64,000 nucleotides of DNA from Nostoc sp. KVJ3 (GCF_026127265.1 NZ_WWFG01000002.1:1922001-1986000), one strand, 5' to 3'; shown: positions 9,169 to 17,352, counted from the stretch's first letter. Numbers and translations: made by a program. The notes: generated by a model not told the origin, from the sequence alone.

Positions 9169-9285
9169 TTAGTTTAGCGCGTATGCAGCTTGCAGCGCCC
9201 AGATGACGAGAGCAGCGATCGATCCCAGAAGCACCACGGTAGAGATAGTGACTACTTTTGGGGAATCTGCACCCTCAAATTTCAT
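9169..9285 (-). CDS. Small single-pass membrane protein (38 aa)
   Basis: An ATG at 9285 and TAA at 9169 enclose 38 codons, MKFEGADSPKVVTIST... ending in ALQAAYALN. Residues ~12-34 form one hydrophobic helix with a short polar N-terminus. Size and shape are those of the small subunits of cyanobacterial photosynthetic complexes (Psb, Pet, Ndh types), but I cannot match it to a named one and assign no function. The gene stands alone, followed by the inverted repeat at 9105-9151. Confidence 0.6.
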   Translation of the reverse strand: MKFEGADSPKVVTISTVVLLGSIAALVIWALQAAYALN

Positions 9286-9589
9286 AATTCCTCGATTTAA
9301 GTCGGACACAGCTTTATAATCCTCTCTTTTTGGAGCATGAAACATTTGTCCGTTTTGATTGTAGTCCTTCTATTTACGGATGATGTTAAATTCCTAATAT
9401 TATTTTGTTTAAGTTTCGCAATTTTTCCAACCCCACAATTACCTATTTCTTTAGAGGTATTGGTGTTATTTATCAATTATGGAGAGGGAGTTAAGAGTTA
9501 TGAGATGAGAATTCTTTCCCCAATGCCCAATTCCCAATATCGACCAATATGTACTAAAATCAATGACTTGAGTCACAAAGAGAGCAATC
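9286..9589. other. Intergenic region between divergent small gene and gatA
   Basis: About 300 bases, AT-rich, holding the divergent promoters of the 38-aa gene and gatA. Near 9519-9540 there is a short run of CCCAATGCCCAATTCCC heptamer-type repeat. A 96-codon frame at 9337-9627 overlaps the gatA start and repeat DNA and is not convincing. Confidence 0.5.
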
Positions 9590-11050
9590 ATGGCATCCAT
9601 CCGCGAGTTGCACCAACAGCTGGTTAAGAAAGAACGTTCTGCCGTTGAAATTACCCAAGAAGCCTTAAAGCGCATTCAAGCGTTAGAGCCAAAATTGCAC
9701 AGCTTTTTATGTGTCACCGCAGAACGGGCATTAGAACAGGCCAGTGCTGTGGATGCCAAAATTGCTGCGGGAGAAGAAATTGGGCTGCTAGCAGGTATTC
9801 CTGTTGGGATTAAGGACAATATGTGTACTAAGGGAATCCCTACCACTTGCGCCTCCAAAATTCTGGAAAATTTCGTGCCACCTTATGAATCAACAGCGAC
9901 GCAAAAACTCGCAGACGCTGGGGCGGTAATGGTAGGCAAAACCAACTTAGATGAGTTTGCAATGGGCAGTTCCACAGAAAACTCTGCCTACCAAGTTACG
10001 GCTAATCCTTGGGATTTATCACGAGTTCCAGGTGGTTCTTCGGGGGGTTCTGCGGCGGCGGTGTCATCCCAAGAATGTGTAGTTGCTCTCGGTTCTGATA
10101 CTGGTGGTTCGATTCGGCAACCTGCATCTTTTTGCGGTGTTGTGGGAATGAAGCCAACTTATGGTTTAGTTTCACGTTATGGTTTGGTGGCTTACGCTTC
10201 GTCTTTGGATCAAATTGGGCCATTTGCCAAGACAGTAGAAGATGCGGCAATATTATTAGGTGCGATCGCAGGTCACGATCCCAAAGACTCTACCAGCCTG
10301 AAAGTTGCCATTCCCAACTACGCCGCTCACTTAAAACCAGACTTAAAACCCAGAGGTCAAATCAGAATTGGGATCATTAAAGAAACTTTTGGTGAAGGTT
10401 TAGACGCTGTAGTAGAACAAGCTGTTACCAAAGCAGTAGATGTATTACAAAGTTTGGGAGCAGAGATTCATATAATTTCTTGTCCCCGCTTTCGCTATGG
10501 TTTACCCACCTACTACATCATCGCCCCATCCGAAGCATCAGCAAACCTGGCTCGTTACGATGGTGTTAAATATGGCTACCGCGCTCCTGATGCCGATAAT
10601 CTGCTATCGATGTACACTCGTACGCGTGCCACTGGTTTTGGTACAGAAGTCAAACGCCGAATTATGATCGGCACTTACGCGCTTTCGGCTGGTTATTACG
10701 ATGCTTATTACCTGAAAGCGCAAAAAGTCCGCACCCTGATTAAGCAAGACTTTGAAAATGCTTTTCGCATGGTTGATGTATTAGTTTGTCCCACATCTCC
10801 CACGACAGCATTCAAAGCAGGGGAAAAAACCACTGATCCTTTAAGCATGTATTTAACTGACTTGATGACTATTCCTGTAAATCTTGCTGGTTTACCTAGT
10901 TTAAGTTTGCCATGCGGTTTTGACGATCGAGGTTTACCAATAGGATTACAGCTAATCGGCAATGTGCTGCGAGAAGACCAACTGTTTCAAGTAGCCTACG
11001 CTTATGAGCAATCTACTAATTGGCATCTGCAAAAACCGCAAATATCTTGA
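9590..11050 (+). CDS. gatA: Aspartyl/glutamyl-tRNA(Asn/Gln) amidotransferase subunit A
   Basis: 486 residues, the usual GatA length. GatA is the amidase subunit of GatCAB, which releases ammonia from glutamine and turns Glu-tRNA(Gln) (and Asp-tRNA(Asn)) into Gln-tRNA (Asn-tRNA). The amidase-signature Ser-cisSer-Lys triad is intact: K75 (PVGIKDN), S150 (PGGSSGGSAAA) and S174 (SDTGGSIRQPA). The start MASIRELHQQL matches family starts. gatB and gatC are not adjacent, as is common in cyanobacteria. The gene ends just before low-complexity repeats. Confidence 0.97.
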   Translation: MASIRELHQQLVKKERSAVEITQEALKRIQALEPKLHSFLCVTAERALEQASAVDAKIAAGEEIGLLAGIPVGIKDNMCTKGIPTTCASKILENFVPPYESTATQKLADAGAVMVGKTNLDEFAMGSSTENSAYQVTANPWDLSRVPGGSSGGSAAAVSSQECVVALGSDTGGSIRQPASFCGVVGMKPTYGLVSRYGLVAYASSLDQIGPFAKTVEDAAILLGAIAGHDPKDSTSLKVAIPNYAAHLKPDLKPRGQIRIGIIKETFGEGLDAVVEQAVTKAVDVLQSLGAEIHIISCPRFRYGLPTYYIIAPSEASANLARYDGVKYGYRAPDADNLLSMYTRTRATGFGTEVKRRIMIGTYALSAGYYDAYYLKAQKVRTLIKQDFENAFRMVDVLVCPTSPTTAFKAGEKTTDPLSMYLTDLMTIPVNLAGLPSLSLPCGFDDRGLPIGLQLIGNVLREDQLFQVAYAYEQSTNWHLQKPQIS

Positions 11051-11161
11051 AAATGGGCATTGGGCATTGGGAATGGGAAATTGGTTAATTCCTCCCCCTC
11101 ATCTCCCTCTGCTTCCCCATCCCCCTCATCTCCCCCTGCCCCCTGCCTCCTTCATTGCTGT
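11051..11161. repeat. Low-complexity heptamer and C-rich repeats
   Basis: GGGCATTGGGCATTGGG-type heptamers are followed by a CCCCCTCATCTCC-type pyrimidine-rich run. This is typical Nostocales intergenic repeat DNA between the convergent genes gatA and the RodZ-like gene. No gene. Confidence 0.75.
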
Positions 11162-11620
11162 TCACCGATTTATTACCATTGACTGTTGAGTATTGACTTC
11201 TGGAGTTAGGGATTCAGATGTAATTTGTCGTGGATTGAGTGTATGTAAAAGACCAGCAGATGCAGCTATTAATAAGAGAATGTAGGTAATGACAAGAGGT
11301 ATGTATGTATTTGGCTTGTTGTCTGAATTTTTGCGATCGCTTTTAGAGTCTTGGCGGACTACATTGGTTGTGAGAGTAAATGATAAAGCATTTCCATCCA
11401 GCCCTAAAGCATCTCCATAGCGACGGATGAATCCTTGAAGAAAAACAGGCTCAGGTAATTCTTCAAATCGTTCTTCTTCTAAAGCTTGCAAAACACCTGT
11501 TCTAATAAGTGTTTGGGCGGCTATTTCTTCTAAACGTATGGATTTTTCTTGTCTTACTTGTCGCAAGTGTGTGCTTATTTCCTTTAGCTGCTCTATTTGA
11601 GCTTGGTTTAAGAGCGTCAC
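11162..11620 (-). CDS. RodZ-like helix-turn-helix membrane protein
   Basis: 152 residues. Residues ~10-85 form a Cro/CI-like HTH of the RodZ type (LRQVRQEKSIRLEEIAAQT, then VLQALEEERFEELPEPVF and GFIRRYGDALGLD). One membrane helix follows at ~108-125 (PLVITYILLLIAASAGLL) and then a short periplasmic tail. RodZ links MreB to the membrane in rod-shaped cells. This copy is short and lacks the large periplasmic domain, so a regulatory membrane HTH protein is equally possible. The GTG start at 11620 is chosen because an AGGAGA Shine-Dalgarno precedes it by about 7 bases; that RBS lies inside a long hairpin (11621-11669). Confidence 0.85.
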   Translation of the reverse strand: MTLLNQAQIEQLKEISTHLRQVRQEKSIRLEEIAAQTLIRTGVLQALEEERFEELPEPVFLQGFIRRYGDALGLDGNALSFTLTTNVVRQDSKSDRKNSDNKPNTYIPLVITYILLLIAASAGLLHTLNPRQITSESLTPEVNTQQSMVINR

Positions 11621-11669
11621 AGTCTTCTCCTATATGGGCTAATTCTACTATTCATATAGTGAGAAGACT
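11621..11669 (-). promoter_or_regulatory. Inverted repeat covering the RBS of the RodZ-like gene
   Basis: In mRNA sense the leader forms arms AGUCUUCUCACUAUAUG and CAUAUAGGAGAAGACU (16 pairs, one bulged base, 16-base loop) ending directly at the GUG start. The right arm contains the Shine-Dalgarno AGGAGA, so folding would block initiation. As DNA the same inverted repeat could be an operator for the HTH protein it precedes. Confidence 0.55.
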
Positions 11670-11942
11670 TAAAATAGCATACGTATTTTTACTGGATATT
11701 CGATTCTAGTGAATTTTTTTGAGAATAGTTAAAGTCTAGAATTGAAAATGCTAAAGCCGCCAATACTCAGTATTTTTTCTGTTGCTATATATACTCTTGA
11801 TTAAAAAAAATAGGCTGTAAAAGCTAATAAGCTGCAATTTATAATACAAGTATTTTATAACTGCTACTCTAGGGGTATTAGTAGGTGAGCCAAACAATCC
11901 TCAAGGCTCAGGGGTTACTGCTGGATTGAACAAAATAAAATG
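11670..11942. other. AT-rich intergenic region
   Basis: AT-rich non-coding DNA between two minus-strand genes. It should contain the promoter of the RodZ-like gene. No terminator or small ORF is convincing. Confidence 0.4.
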
Positions 11943-12851
11943 TTATCCGTCCTCAGAAACACGACGTAATATTCTGTTGCCCATCACTGCGTGCCTTGGG
12001 TGATCAACCAGCCCTGTATCTAGCAGCATTACACCAAAAAGTATCGCCCATCCAAGAGCGCGTTGTAGTGTTGCCTCAGAAACATTTTGGTATTCTGCGA
12101 TCGCTTCTTGGCGTGCATTTCGATCACTAAAGAGCATCCATATAGAAGCAAGGTCTGTTGCAATATCACCTGATGTAATATCGCCCCAATCAATTATGCC
12201 TGTGATCGCACCATTTTCGACAAGGATATTGCGTGGGTGAAGGTCTCCATGTAGCCATTTTGCCTCAACGTCAATAGGCGTGTTCAAAGCCATATTCCAA
12301 GTGTCTCTGAGCTTTTGAGTAATCAGATTAGTTTTTGTCTCAAGTCGTTGCATTCGTTCTTCCACAGAAGCTGCACGTTGATTTAGTGGTACACCGCGTA
12401 CCGCATTTAGTGGTGCATTAAATGGCGCAAGTACATGCAATGAGCGCAGGAATGAAGCAAAGAGTTTTACCTGATTTGCATGGGGTTCCTCTTGATCGGC
12501 AGGTATACCAGTTAGCCACGGTAACACGCTCCATCGCCAAGGGTAGCTTTGTGCTGGCTTGCCTATTCTGTAAGGAGTTGGAACAGGTATAGTCAGTTGA
12601 GGAGCCAGTACTGGAAGCCAGGTTTGCTCATTTTCGATGAGTATCGCTGCTGCTTTTCGACGTGGGAGCCTTACAGACAATTGGTCGCCCAGTCGAAACA
12701 TTACATTGTCCCAACCAGCATCAACAAGATGAATCGGCAGGTGCGTCAAATCTGGGTGCTGATCTGATAATAAACTATAGACCAGGCTTGTATCTAAATC
12801 GATCTCGGATACTGGTGTTCCTATTGAACTCGATTTTCCCTTTGACGCCAT
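11943..12851 (-). CDS. Aminoglycoside phosphotransferase (APH) family protein
   Basis: 302 residues with the APH/choline-kinase fold. The N-lobe has VDAGWDNVMFRLGDQLSVRL, where the ATP-binding Lys/Arg region is SVRLPRR. The catalytic loop is HGDLHPRNIL and the metal-binding Asp is in GIIDWGD. These residues support an active small-molecule kinase. The family includes antibiotic kinases, homoserine kinases and many of unknown substrate, so resistance should not be assumed. It stands alone, with its promoter shared with the region upstream of the divergent PadR gene. Confidence 0.9.
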   Translation of the reverse strand: MASKGKSSSIGTPVSEIDLDTSLVYSLLSDQHPDLTHLPIHLVDAGWDNVMFRLGDQLSVRLPRRKAAAILIENEQTWLPVLAPQLTIPVPTPYRIGKPAQSYPWRWSVLPWLTGIPADQEEPHANQVKLFASFLRSLHVLAPFNAPLNAVRGVPLNQRAASVEERMQRLETKTNLITQKLRDTWNMALNTPIDVEAKWLHGDLHPRNILVENGAITGIIDWGDITSGDIATDLASIWMLFSDRNARQEAIAEYQNVSEATLQRALGWAILFGVMLLDTGLVDHPRHAVMGNRILRRVSEDG

Positions 12852-13112
12852 ATTTGCCTCCTTTACCCTGTTTTGGCATTTTTCCTAAATTCATTTCAAG
12901 GTTTATCGTGCCACTGTTAGGGCGGGAATCTTTTACATCTTTCACAGTGGGAGCAACGTACTCTTGTAACTCGTGCGATCGCAACAAGCAGTAGTGACTG
13001 GCGACCCCTTTTTACCAACATAGCGTTGATTTTTCCGTGCGCTCATGCCAAATTCCTTTTCAACCCACATTATCGGGTTTTGCTCTTCACAAATCTTCAT
13101 CAAAATTCTATC
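12852..13112. other. Divergent intergenic region, left part
   Basis: Separates the APH-type gene (minus) and the PadR gene (plus). Contains one HIP1 site near 12976. No gene is supported in it. Promoter elements for both genes are expected but not clear. Confidence 0.4.
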
Positions 13113-13146
13113 CGATATATCGCGATATATTTCGATATATCGTATA
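13113..13146 (+). promoter_or_regulatory. Likely PadR operator (TATATCG palindromes)
   Basis: Contains the perfect palindromes ATATATCGCGATATAT (13115-13130) and CGATATATCG (13133-13142) in tandem, ending about 30 bases before the ATG of the PadR gene. PadR-family repressors commonly bind such ATAT-rich dyads in their own promoters, so autoregulation is inferred. Confidence 0.65.
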
Positions 13147-13174
13147 TTAGAGAAAGTTGATTTGAGATTGATTT

Positions 13175-13819
13175 ATGTTTAGACATTTTCGTTCACGGTT
13201 TGGCGCACCTGCATGGGCAGGAGTTAGCGAAGACGATTCAGATTCATTGCTTGTCAGGTCTTGGTTTGGGCATGGCAGACATCATGGTAGAGATCATGGT
13301 AGAGATCATGACAAACACTTTGGTAATGAAATGTTTGGTCGTGGTTGGGGAGATGAACATCGGACTCGTCGGGGTGACATCAAGTTCATCCTGCTGGAAT
13401 TGTTATCAGAGCATCCTAGTCATGGTTACGACCTGATTAAAGAGATGGAAACACGTTATGGTGGTTTCCGTCGCCTCAGTCCTGGCTCAGTGTATCCAAC
13501 ACTCCAATTGTTGGAGGAAGGGGGTTATCTAAAGAGCGCCCAAGAAGGAGGCAAGCGGATTTACACGATTACCGATGAGGGTAGACAATTATTAGCAGAA
13601 CGCGCCCAACAAGAAACTTCAGACTCTCCTTGGGATACCGTCAAAAGTTTCGTGACAGGTAAGCCTCAAGAGTTTATTGAGTTGCGGAACGCTGCAACAG
13701 AATTGGCTGGTGTGGTGGTGCAGGTTGCCCGTAGTGGCAATATGGAGCGAATAAATCGGGTGCGTGAGCTTTTAGAGCAAGTTAAACGGGAAATTTACGC
13801 GATTCTGGCTGAAAAATAA
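13175..13819 (+). CDS. PadR-family regulator with His-rich N-terminal extension (YqjI-like)
   Basis: 214 residues. Residues ~30-62 are rich in His, Gly, Arg and Asp (GHGRHHGRDHGRDHDKH). They are followed by a PadR winged helix at ~66-140 (IKFILLELLSEHPSHGYDLI, GSVYPTLQLLEEGGYL) and a helical dimerisation domain. E. coli YqjI, a nickel-responsive PadR repressor, has the same layout of a His-rich N-terminus plus PadR domain. By analogy this protein probably senses a transition metal. Tandem palindromes directly upstream suggest autorepression. Neighbours give no clear target gene. The His-rich part is encoded by a small in-frame DNA repeat (GGTAGAGATCAT, near 13284-13308). Confidence 0.9.
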   Translation: MFRHFRSRFGAPAWAGVSEDDSDSLLVRSWFGHGRHHGRDHGRDHDKHFGNEMFGRGWGDEHRTRRGDIKFILLELLSEHPSHGYDLIKEMETRYGGFRRLSPGSVYPTLQLLEEGGYLKSAQEGGKRIYTITDEGRQLLAERAQQETSDSPWDTVKSFVTGKPQEFIELRNAATELAGVVVQVARSGNMERINRVRELLEQVKREIYAILAEK

Positions 13820-13847
13820 GTAGAGATGCAAACTTTTGCATCTCTAC
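13820..13847. terminator. Palindrome between convergent genes (bidirectional terminator)
   Basis: A perfect 13-bp stem, GTAGAGATGCAAA / TTTGCATCTCTAC, with a 2-base loop begins directly after the PadR stop codon and lies between convergent genes. It shares its outer arms with 5880-5908, so it is probably a dispersed palindrome used as a terminator. Confidence 0.6.
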
Positions 13848-13875
13848 TCTCAATATTCTCAGATTTATTTTGCGC

Positions 13876-14562
13876 TTATGGGTTAGAAGCGATCGCACTT
13901 AAATCTTGTTCAATAAGTGAGTTCAGCAATGTCCACAACTGCAAATCAGTAAAATCTGGAATTGCCATAAATGCGCCGACTTCCTGTAAAACTTGCGGAT
14001 CGTGGGTGGAAGCGATGCCAATAGTGCGGATGTCTGCGCCTACCGCCGCCCGAATTCCAGAGGGAGAGTCTTCTAATGCGATCGCTTCCTCTGCTGAAAT
14101 CGCCAATTTATTTAGGGCGGCTTGGTAGGGTGCAGGGTCAGGTTTACCTGCAATACAATCATCCGCTAAAATAACTGTATGGAAAGCTTCTTTTATCTCC
14201 AATACCTCTAGCATAAATTCTGCATTTAATCTAGGGGCATTAGTTACTAATGCCCGCTTTAATTGATGTGTCTCTGTCCATGCTAGTAGCTCAGAAAATC
14301 CATGCAGTGGTTTGAGATTCGAGGCGAGTTTGCGGAAAAGCGCCTCTTTTTCGTCTGCAAATTTCTGCCCTTCCTCGGTTGATAATTGTGGCAAAATATC
14401 CTTAACAATTTCTGGATTTAGCCGCCCACTAATTCGGGATTTATAAAATGTTTCGTCAATTTCGATGCTGTAATTTGACAGCATTTCCTGCCAAGCTAGG
14501 TAGTGTATGGGGTCAGTATTGACAATAGTCCCATCTAGGTCAAAAAGAATTGCAGCTAGCAT
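13876..14562 (-). CDS. HAD-superfamily hydrolase, beta-phosphoglucomutase-like
   Basis: 228 residues with all HAD motifs: I FDLDGTIVNTD, II LVTNAP, III K in GKPDPAPY, IV LEDSPSGIRAA. The helical cap between motifs I and II is of the phosphoglycolate phosphatase/beta-phosphoglucomutase subfamily. It should act on a phosphorylated small molecule in the cytoplasm; the substrate is not deducible. Divergent from moeB at 14852, convergent with the PadR gene. Confidence 0.92.
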   Translation of the reverse strand: MLAAILFDLDGTIVNTDPIHYLAWQEMLSNYSIEIDETFYKSRISGRLNPEIVKDILPQLSTEEGQKFADEKEALFRKLASNLKPLHGFSELLAWTETHQLKRALVTNAPRLNAEFMLEVLEIKEAFHTVILADDCIAGKPDPAPYQAALNKLAISAEEAIALEDSPSGIRAAVGADIRTIGIASTHDPQVLQEVGAFMAIPDFTDLQLWTLLNSLIEQDLSAIASNP

Positions 14563-14702
14563 GATTTTTGGTCAAATGTAAATAATTGTTAACTTAATTT
14601 AAATAGTTTACATGGTTTTTTTGTCCTTAATGATTGTTCCTTCATTAAATACAGGGCAAAAAGCTCTAAATTAGAGATCATTTATAAAGTAAATCAAAAG
14701 CT

Positions 14703-14735
14703 AGGGTGTGTTAGGGCTTTAGCCTAACGCACCCT
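14703..14735. repeat. AGGGTGYGTTAG palindrome
   Basis: Arms AGGGTGTGTTAGGGC and AGCCTAACGCACCCT around a TTT loop. The same core (GGGTGCGTTA.../...TAACGCACC) is found near 20101, 33503, 33570 and 51917-51971. Dispersed palindromic element in the divergent region upstream of moeB. Confidence 0.6.
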
Positions 14736-14851
14736 TGTAGTGGTTTTCGCCGTCATCACGGATAGAAAATTCATCTTCCCTACTTCCTATCTCTATATAA
14801 GATCCAGTTTTTCGATAGGATAATATTCCGCTCTCCCAGATCATAACTGCT

Positions 14852-16024
14852 ATGCTCAATCCCAATCTGGACGAAATCCAGTTGACCAAAGACGATTACG
14901 AACGCTACTCCCGACACCTGATTTTACCGGAAGTAGGACTAGAAGGACAGAAGCGCTTGAAAGCCGCTAATGTACTGTGTATCGGTACCGGTGGACTAGG
15001 TTCACCACTACTTTTATATTTGGCGGCGGCGGGTATTGGACGCATCGGGATTGTCGATTTCGATATTGTCGATACTTCCAATCTGCAACGCCAAGTCATC
15101 CACGGGACATCTTGGGTGGGTAAACCCAAAATTGAATCGGCAAAAAACCGCATTCACGAGATAAACCCCTATTGTCAGGTTGATTTATACGAAACTCGTC
15201 TGACTTCCGAAAATGCTCTAGAAATCCTTCAACCTTATGATATCGTCGTCGATGGTACTGATAACTTCCCCACCAGATATTTAGTTAACGACGCTTGCGT
15301 ATTGTTGAATAAGCCCAACGTCTACGGTTCAATTTTACGCTTTGAAGGGCAAGCTACTGTATTTAACTATCAAGGTGGGCCTAATTATCGTGACCTTTTC
15401 CCAGAACCACCACCACCAGGGATGGTTCCCTCTTGTGCAGAAGGTGGAGTACTGGGGATTTTGCCCGGAATTATTGGTTTAATCCAAGCAACCGAAACTG
15501 TCAAAATAATTTTGGGACAAGGTAATACTCTAAGTGGGCGATTGCTGCTATATAACGCTTTAGATATGAAATTCCGGGAGTTGAAACTCCGTTCTAACCC
15601 AATTCGCCCAGTGATTGAAAAGTTGATCGACTACGAAGAATTCTGCGGGATTCCGCAAGCTAAGGCAGAGGAGGCAAAACAGCAGTTGGAAAGTCAAGAA
15701 ATGACCGTTAAGGATTTGAAGGAATTGCTGGATAGCGGTGCGAAGGATTTTGTACTGCTGGATGTCCGTAACCCCAATGAGTACGACATTGCCAAGATTC
15801 CGGGTTCGGTGTTAGTGCCTTTACCAGACATTGAAAATGGGAATGGCGTTGCGAAGGTGAAGGAAATATTGAATGGCCACCGCTTAATTGCTCATTGTAA
15901 GATGGGCGGGCGATCGGCAAAAGCCCTCGCCATCCTCAAGGAAGCCGGCATTGTCGGGACAAATGTCAAAGGCGGAATTACTGCTTGGAGTAGAGAAATC
16001 GATCCTTCGGTTCCAGAGTATTAG
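14852..16024 (+). CDS. moeB: MoeB/ThiF-type adenylyltransferase with C-terminal rhodanese domain
   Basis: 390 residues. The N-terminal E1-like domain has the nucleotide loop GTGGLGSPLLLYLAAAG, the DxDxVDxSNLQRQ motif, and PSCAEGGVLG. It adenylates the C-terminus of a MoaD/ThiS-like sulfur carrier. Residues ~285-390 are a rhodanese domain with the active Cys in AHCKMGGRS (about C349), which can carry the sulfur. This fusion is the usual cyanobacterial and eukaryotic (MOCS3) form. The zinc CxxC pairs of E. coli MoeB are not seen (YRDLFPEPP and the region around 250 lack them). Role: molybdopterin, thiamine or tRNA thiolation; which carrier it serves is not shown. Confidence 0.93.
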   Translation: MLNPNLDEIQLTKDDYERYSRHLILPEVGLEGQKRLKAANVLCIGTGGLGSPLLLYLAAAGIGRIGIVDFDIVDTSNLQRQVIHGTSWVGKPKIESAKNRIHEINPYCQVDLYETRLTSENALEILQPYDIVVDGTDNFPTRYLVNDACVLLNKPNVYGSILRFEGQATVFNYQGGPNYRDLFPEPPPPGMVPSCAEGGVLGILPGIIGLIQATETVKIILGQGNTLSGRLLLYNALDMKFRELKLRSNPIRPVIEKLIDYEEFCGIPQAKAEEAKQQLESQEMTVKDLKELLDSGAKDFVLLDVRNPNEYDIAKIPGSVLVPLPDIENGNGVAKVKEILNGHRLIAHCKMGGRSAKALAILKEAGIVGTNVKGGITAWSREIDPSVPEY

Positions 16025-16032
16025 GACAGGAG

Positions 16033-16152
16033 GCAGGGGGCAGGGGGCAGGGGGCAGGGGCAGGGAGATTAGTTTTCCCCTCTGCCTCTTTATCAATTCC
16101 CAATGCCCAATTCCCAATTCCCAATGCCCAATTCCCAATTCCCAATTTGCTT
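16033..16152. repeat. G-rich run and CCAATTC/CCAATGC heptamer array
   Basis: Begins with GGCAGGGGGCAGGGGGCAG-type purine repeats. From about 16093 it changes to tandem heptamers (CCCAATGCCCAATTCCCAAT) of the STRR class of heterocystous cyanobacteria. The array runs directly up to the start of the MFS gene, so its RBS area is repeat-derived. Confidence 0.8.
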
Positions 16153-17352
16153 ATGACTACCTCAAAATCTCATTTCAATATTTTATGGGTGCAAGTTTGG
16201 GTATTGGCAATGGTGCAGGGAGCAATTACTCTCACCTGGTTAATTTATAATATATATTTACCGCAGCTTTTGACTCAGTTTGGTTTTCCCGCCTCACTTG
16301 CAGTTGCCTTGGTGCTAGTCGAAAATGCCTTGGGTGCAGTTCTAGAACCATTGATGGGTGGACTTTCAGACCAAGCTAGACGCTGGGTAGGAACTCGGTT
16401 TCCCTTTATCTCAGTAGGTATGATTCTGGCATCGGCTTTGTTTATTGCCATACCATGCGTTGTGAGTTTGATTCCACCTACTACCTTAATACGATCGCTC
16501 TTACCTATAGTATTGGTAGCCTGGGCATTGGCAATGACAATATTTCGTTCTCCAGCGATGTGCCTGTTGGGAATGTATTCTACACCAGCCCAGTTACCTC
16601 TAGCAGTAAGTGTTGTCACTTTAGCAGGGGGTGTGATTGGGGCTTTTAGACCGATAAGCTACAAGTTTATCCTGAGTTTAGGGCCAGTTTATACCTTTGC
16701 CATCGGTTCTTTTGTGATGCTGGGCGCGGCGGCTGTGTTGCGGTTAGTCAATCCTCCAGAAGCACCAGTAGATACAAACAAAGCAGAGATAGTAAAGTTA
16801 CCCGTACAGAAATTGGCTTTGATTTTAGTAACTGGTTTTGGTGTAGCGTGGGGTATCCGATTTCTCTTTGATGTCTTGGGTAAAGTCCTAAAGGCCCAAC
16901 TGAATACTGATAATATTGATGTGCTTATGGTGTGGATTGGATTAGCGATCGCACTTGCTAGTATACCTGCTGGAATTTTCGCCGTCAAAATTGGTAATCG
17001 TCAAGCAATGCTTTGTGGTATTTGTGCGATCATTCCCTCGTTACTAATAATGATATCAGTCGGGGCACAAATTCCGATCGTTGTGGCGATCGTTGCTGCC
17101 TTTAGTTTAATTGTCAACGGGGCAATTCCTTTTGCTTTGGGATTAGTACCCCAGCGATGGGCGGGATTAGGAATTGGGATGTATTTTGGTGGGTTTGCTT
17201 TAGCAATGAGTTTGTTTGGTGTCATATTTACCCAACCGCAAGCAATAACACCTTTTATTGGTGCTGTTGGGAGTGCATTGGCGTTTTTATTGGCTGGTGT
17301 TTGTATTGGAATTAGTGGCTTTTTTGAAACGCCAAGGAACACAGAGGTTTAA
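16153..17352 (+). CDS. MFS transporter
   Basis: 399 residues from ATG 16153; a TTG six bases earlier is also open. About 12 hydrophobic helices are present. The loop after helix 2 has GGLSDQARRWVGTRFPF, an MFS motif-A-like signature (G-x-x-x-D-x-x-x-R). The protein resembles cyanobacterial MFS/SLC45-like permeases, but the substrate is not clear. Start choice: the ATG is nearest to family starts (MTTSKSHFN...), but no good Shine-Dalgarno exists because heptamer repeats run into the start codon. It is independent of moeB and convergent with ftsH. Confidence 0.88.
   Translation: MTTSKSHFNILWVQVWVLAMVQGAITLTWLIYNIYLPQLLTQFGFPASLAVALVLVENALGAVLEPLMGGLSDQARRWVGTRFPFISVGMILASALFIAIPCVVSLIPPTTLIRSLLPIVLVAWALAMTIFRSPAMCLLGMYSTPAQLPLAVSVVTLAGGVIGAFRPISYKFILSLGPVYTFAIGSFVMLGAAAVLRLVNPPEAPVDTNKAEIVKLPVQKLALILVTGFGVAWGIRFLFDVLGKVLKAQLNTDNIDVLMVWIGLAIALASIPAGIFAVKIGNRQAMLCGICAIIPSLLIMISVGAQIPIVVAIVAAFSLIVNGAIPFALGLVPQRWAGLGIGMYFGGFALAMSLFGVIFTQPQAITPFIGAVGSALAFLLAGVCIGISGFFETPRNTEV

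Noticed and set aside
9337..9627. 96-codon plus-strand frame upstream of gatA
   Set aside because: Overlaps the gatA start, runs through heptamer repeat DNA and has no recognisable protein features.
11943..12851. Antibiotic resistance gene (aminoglycoside kinase)
   Set aside because: Only family-level similarity to APH kinases; no resistance-cassette context, and the family has many other substrates.
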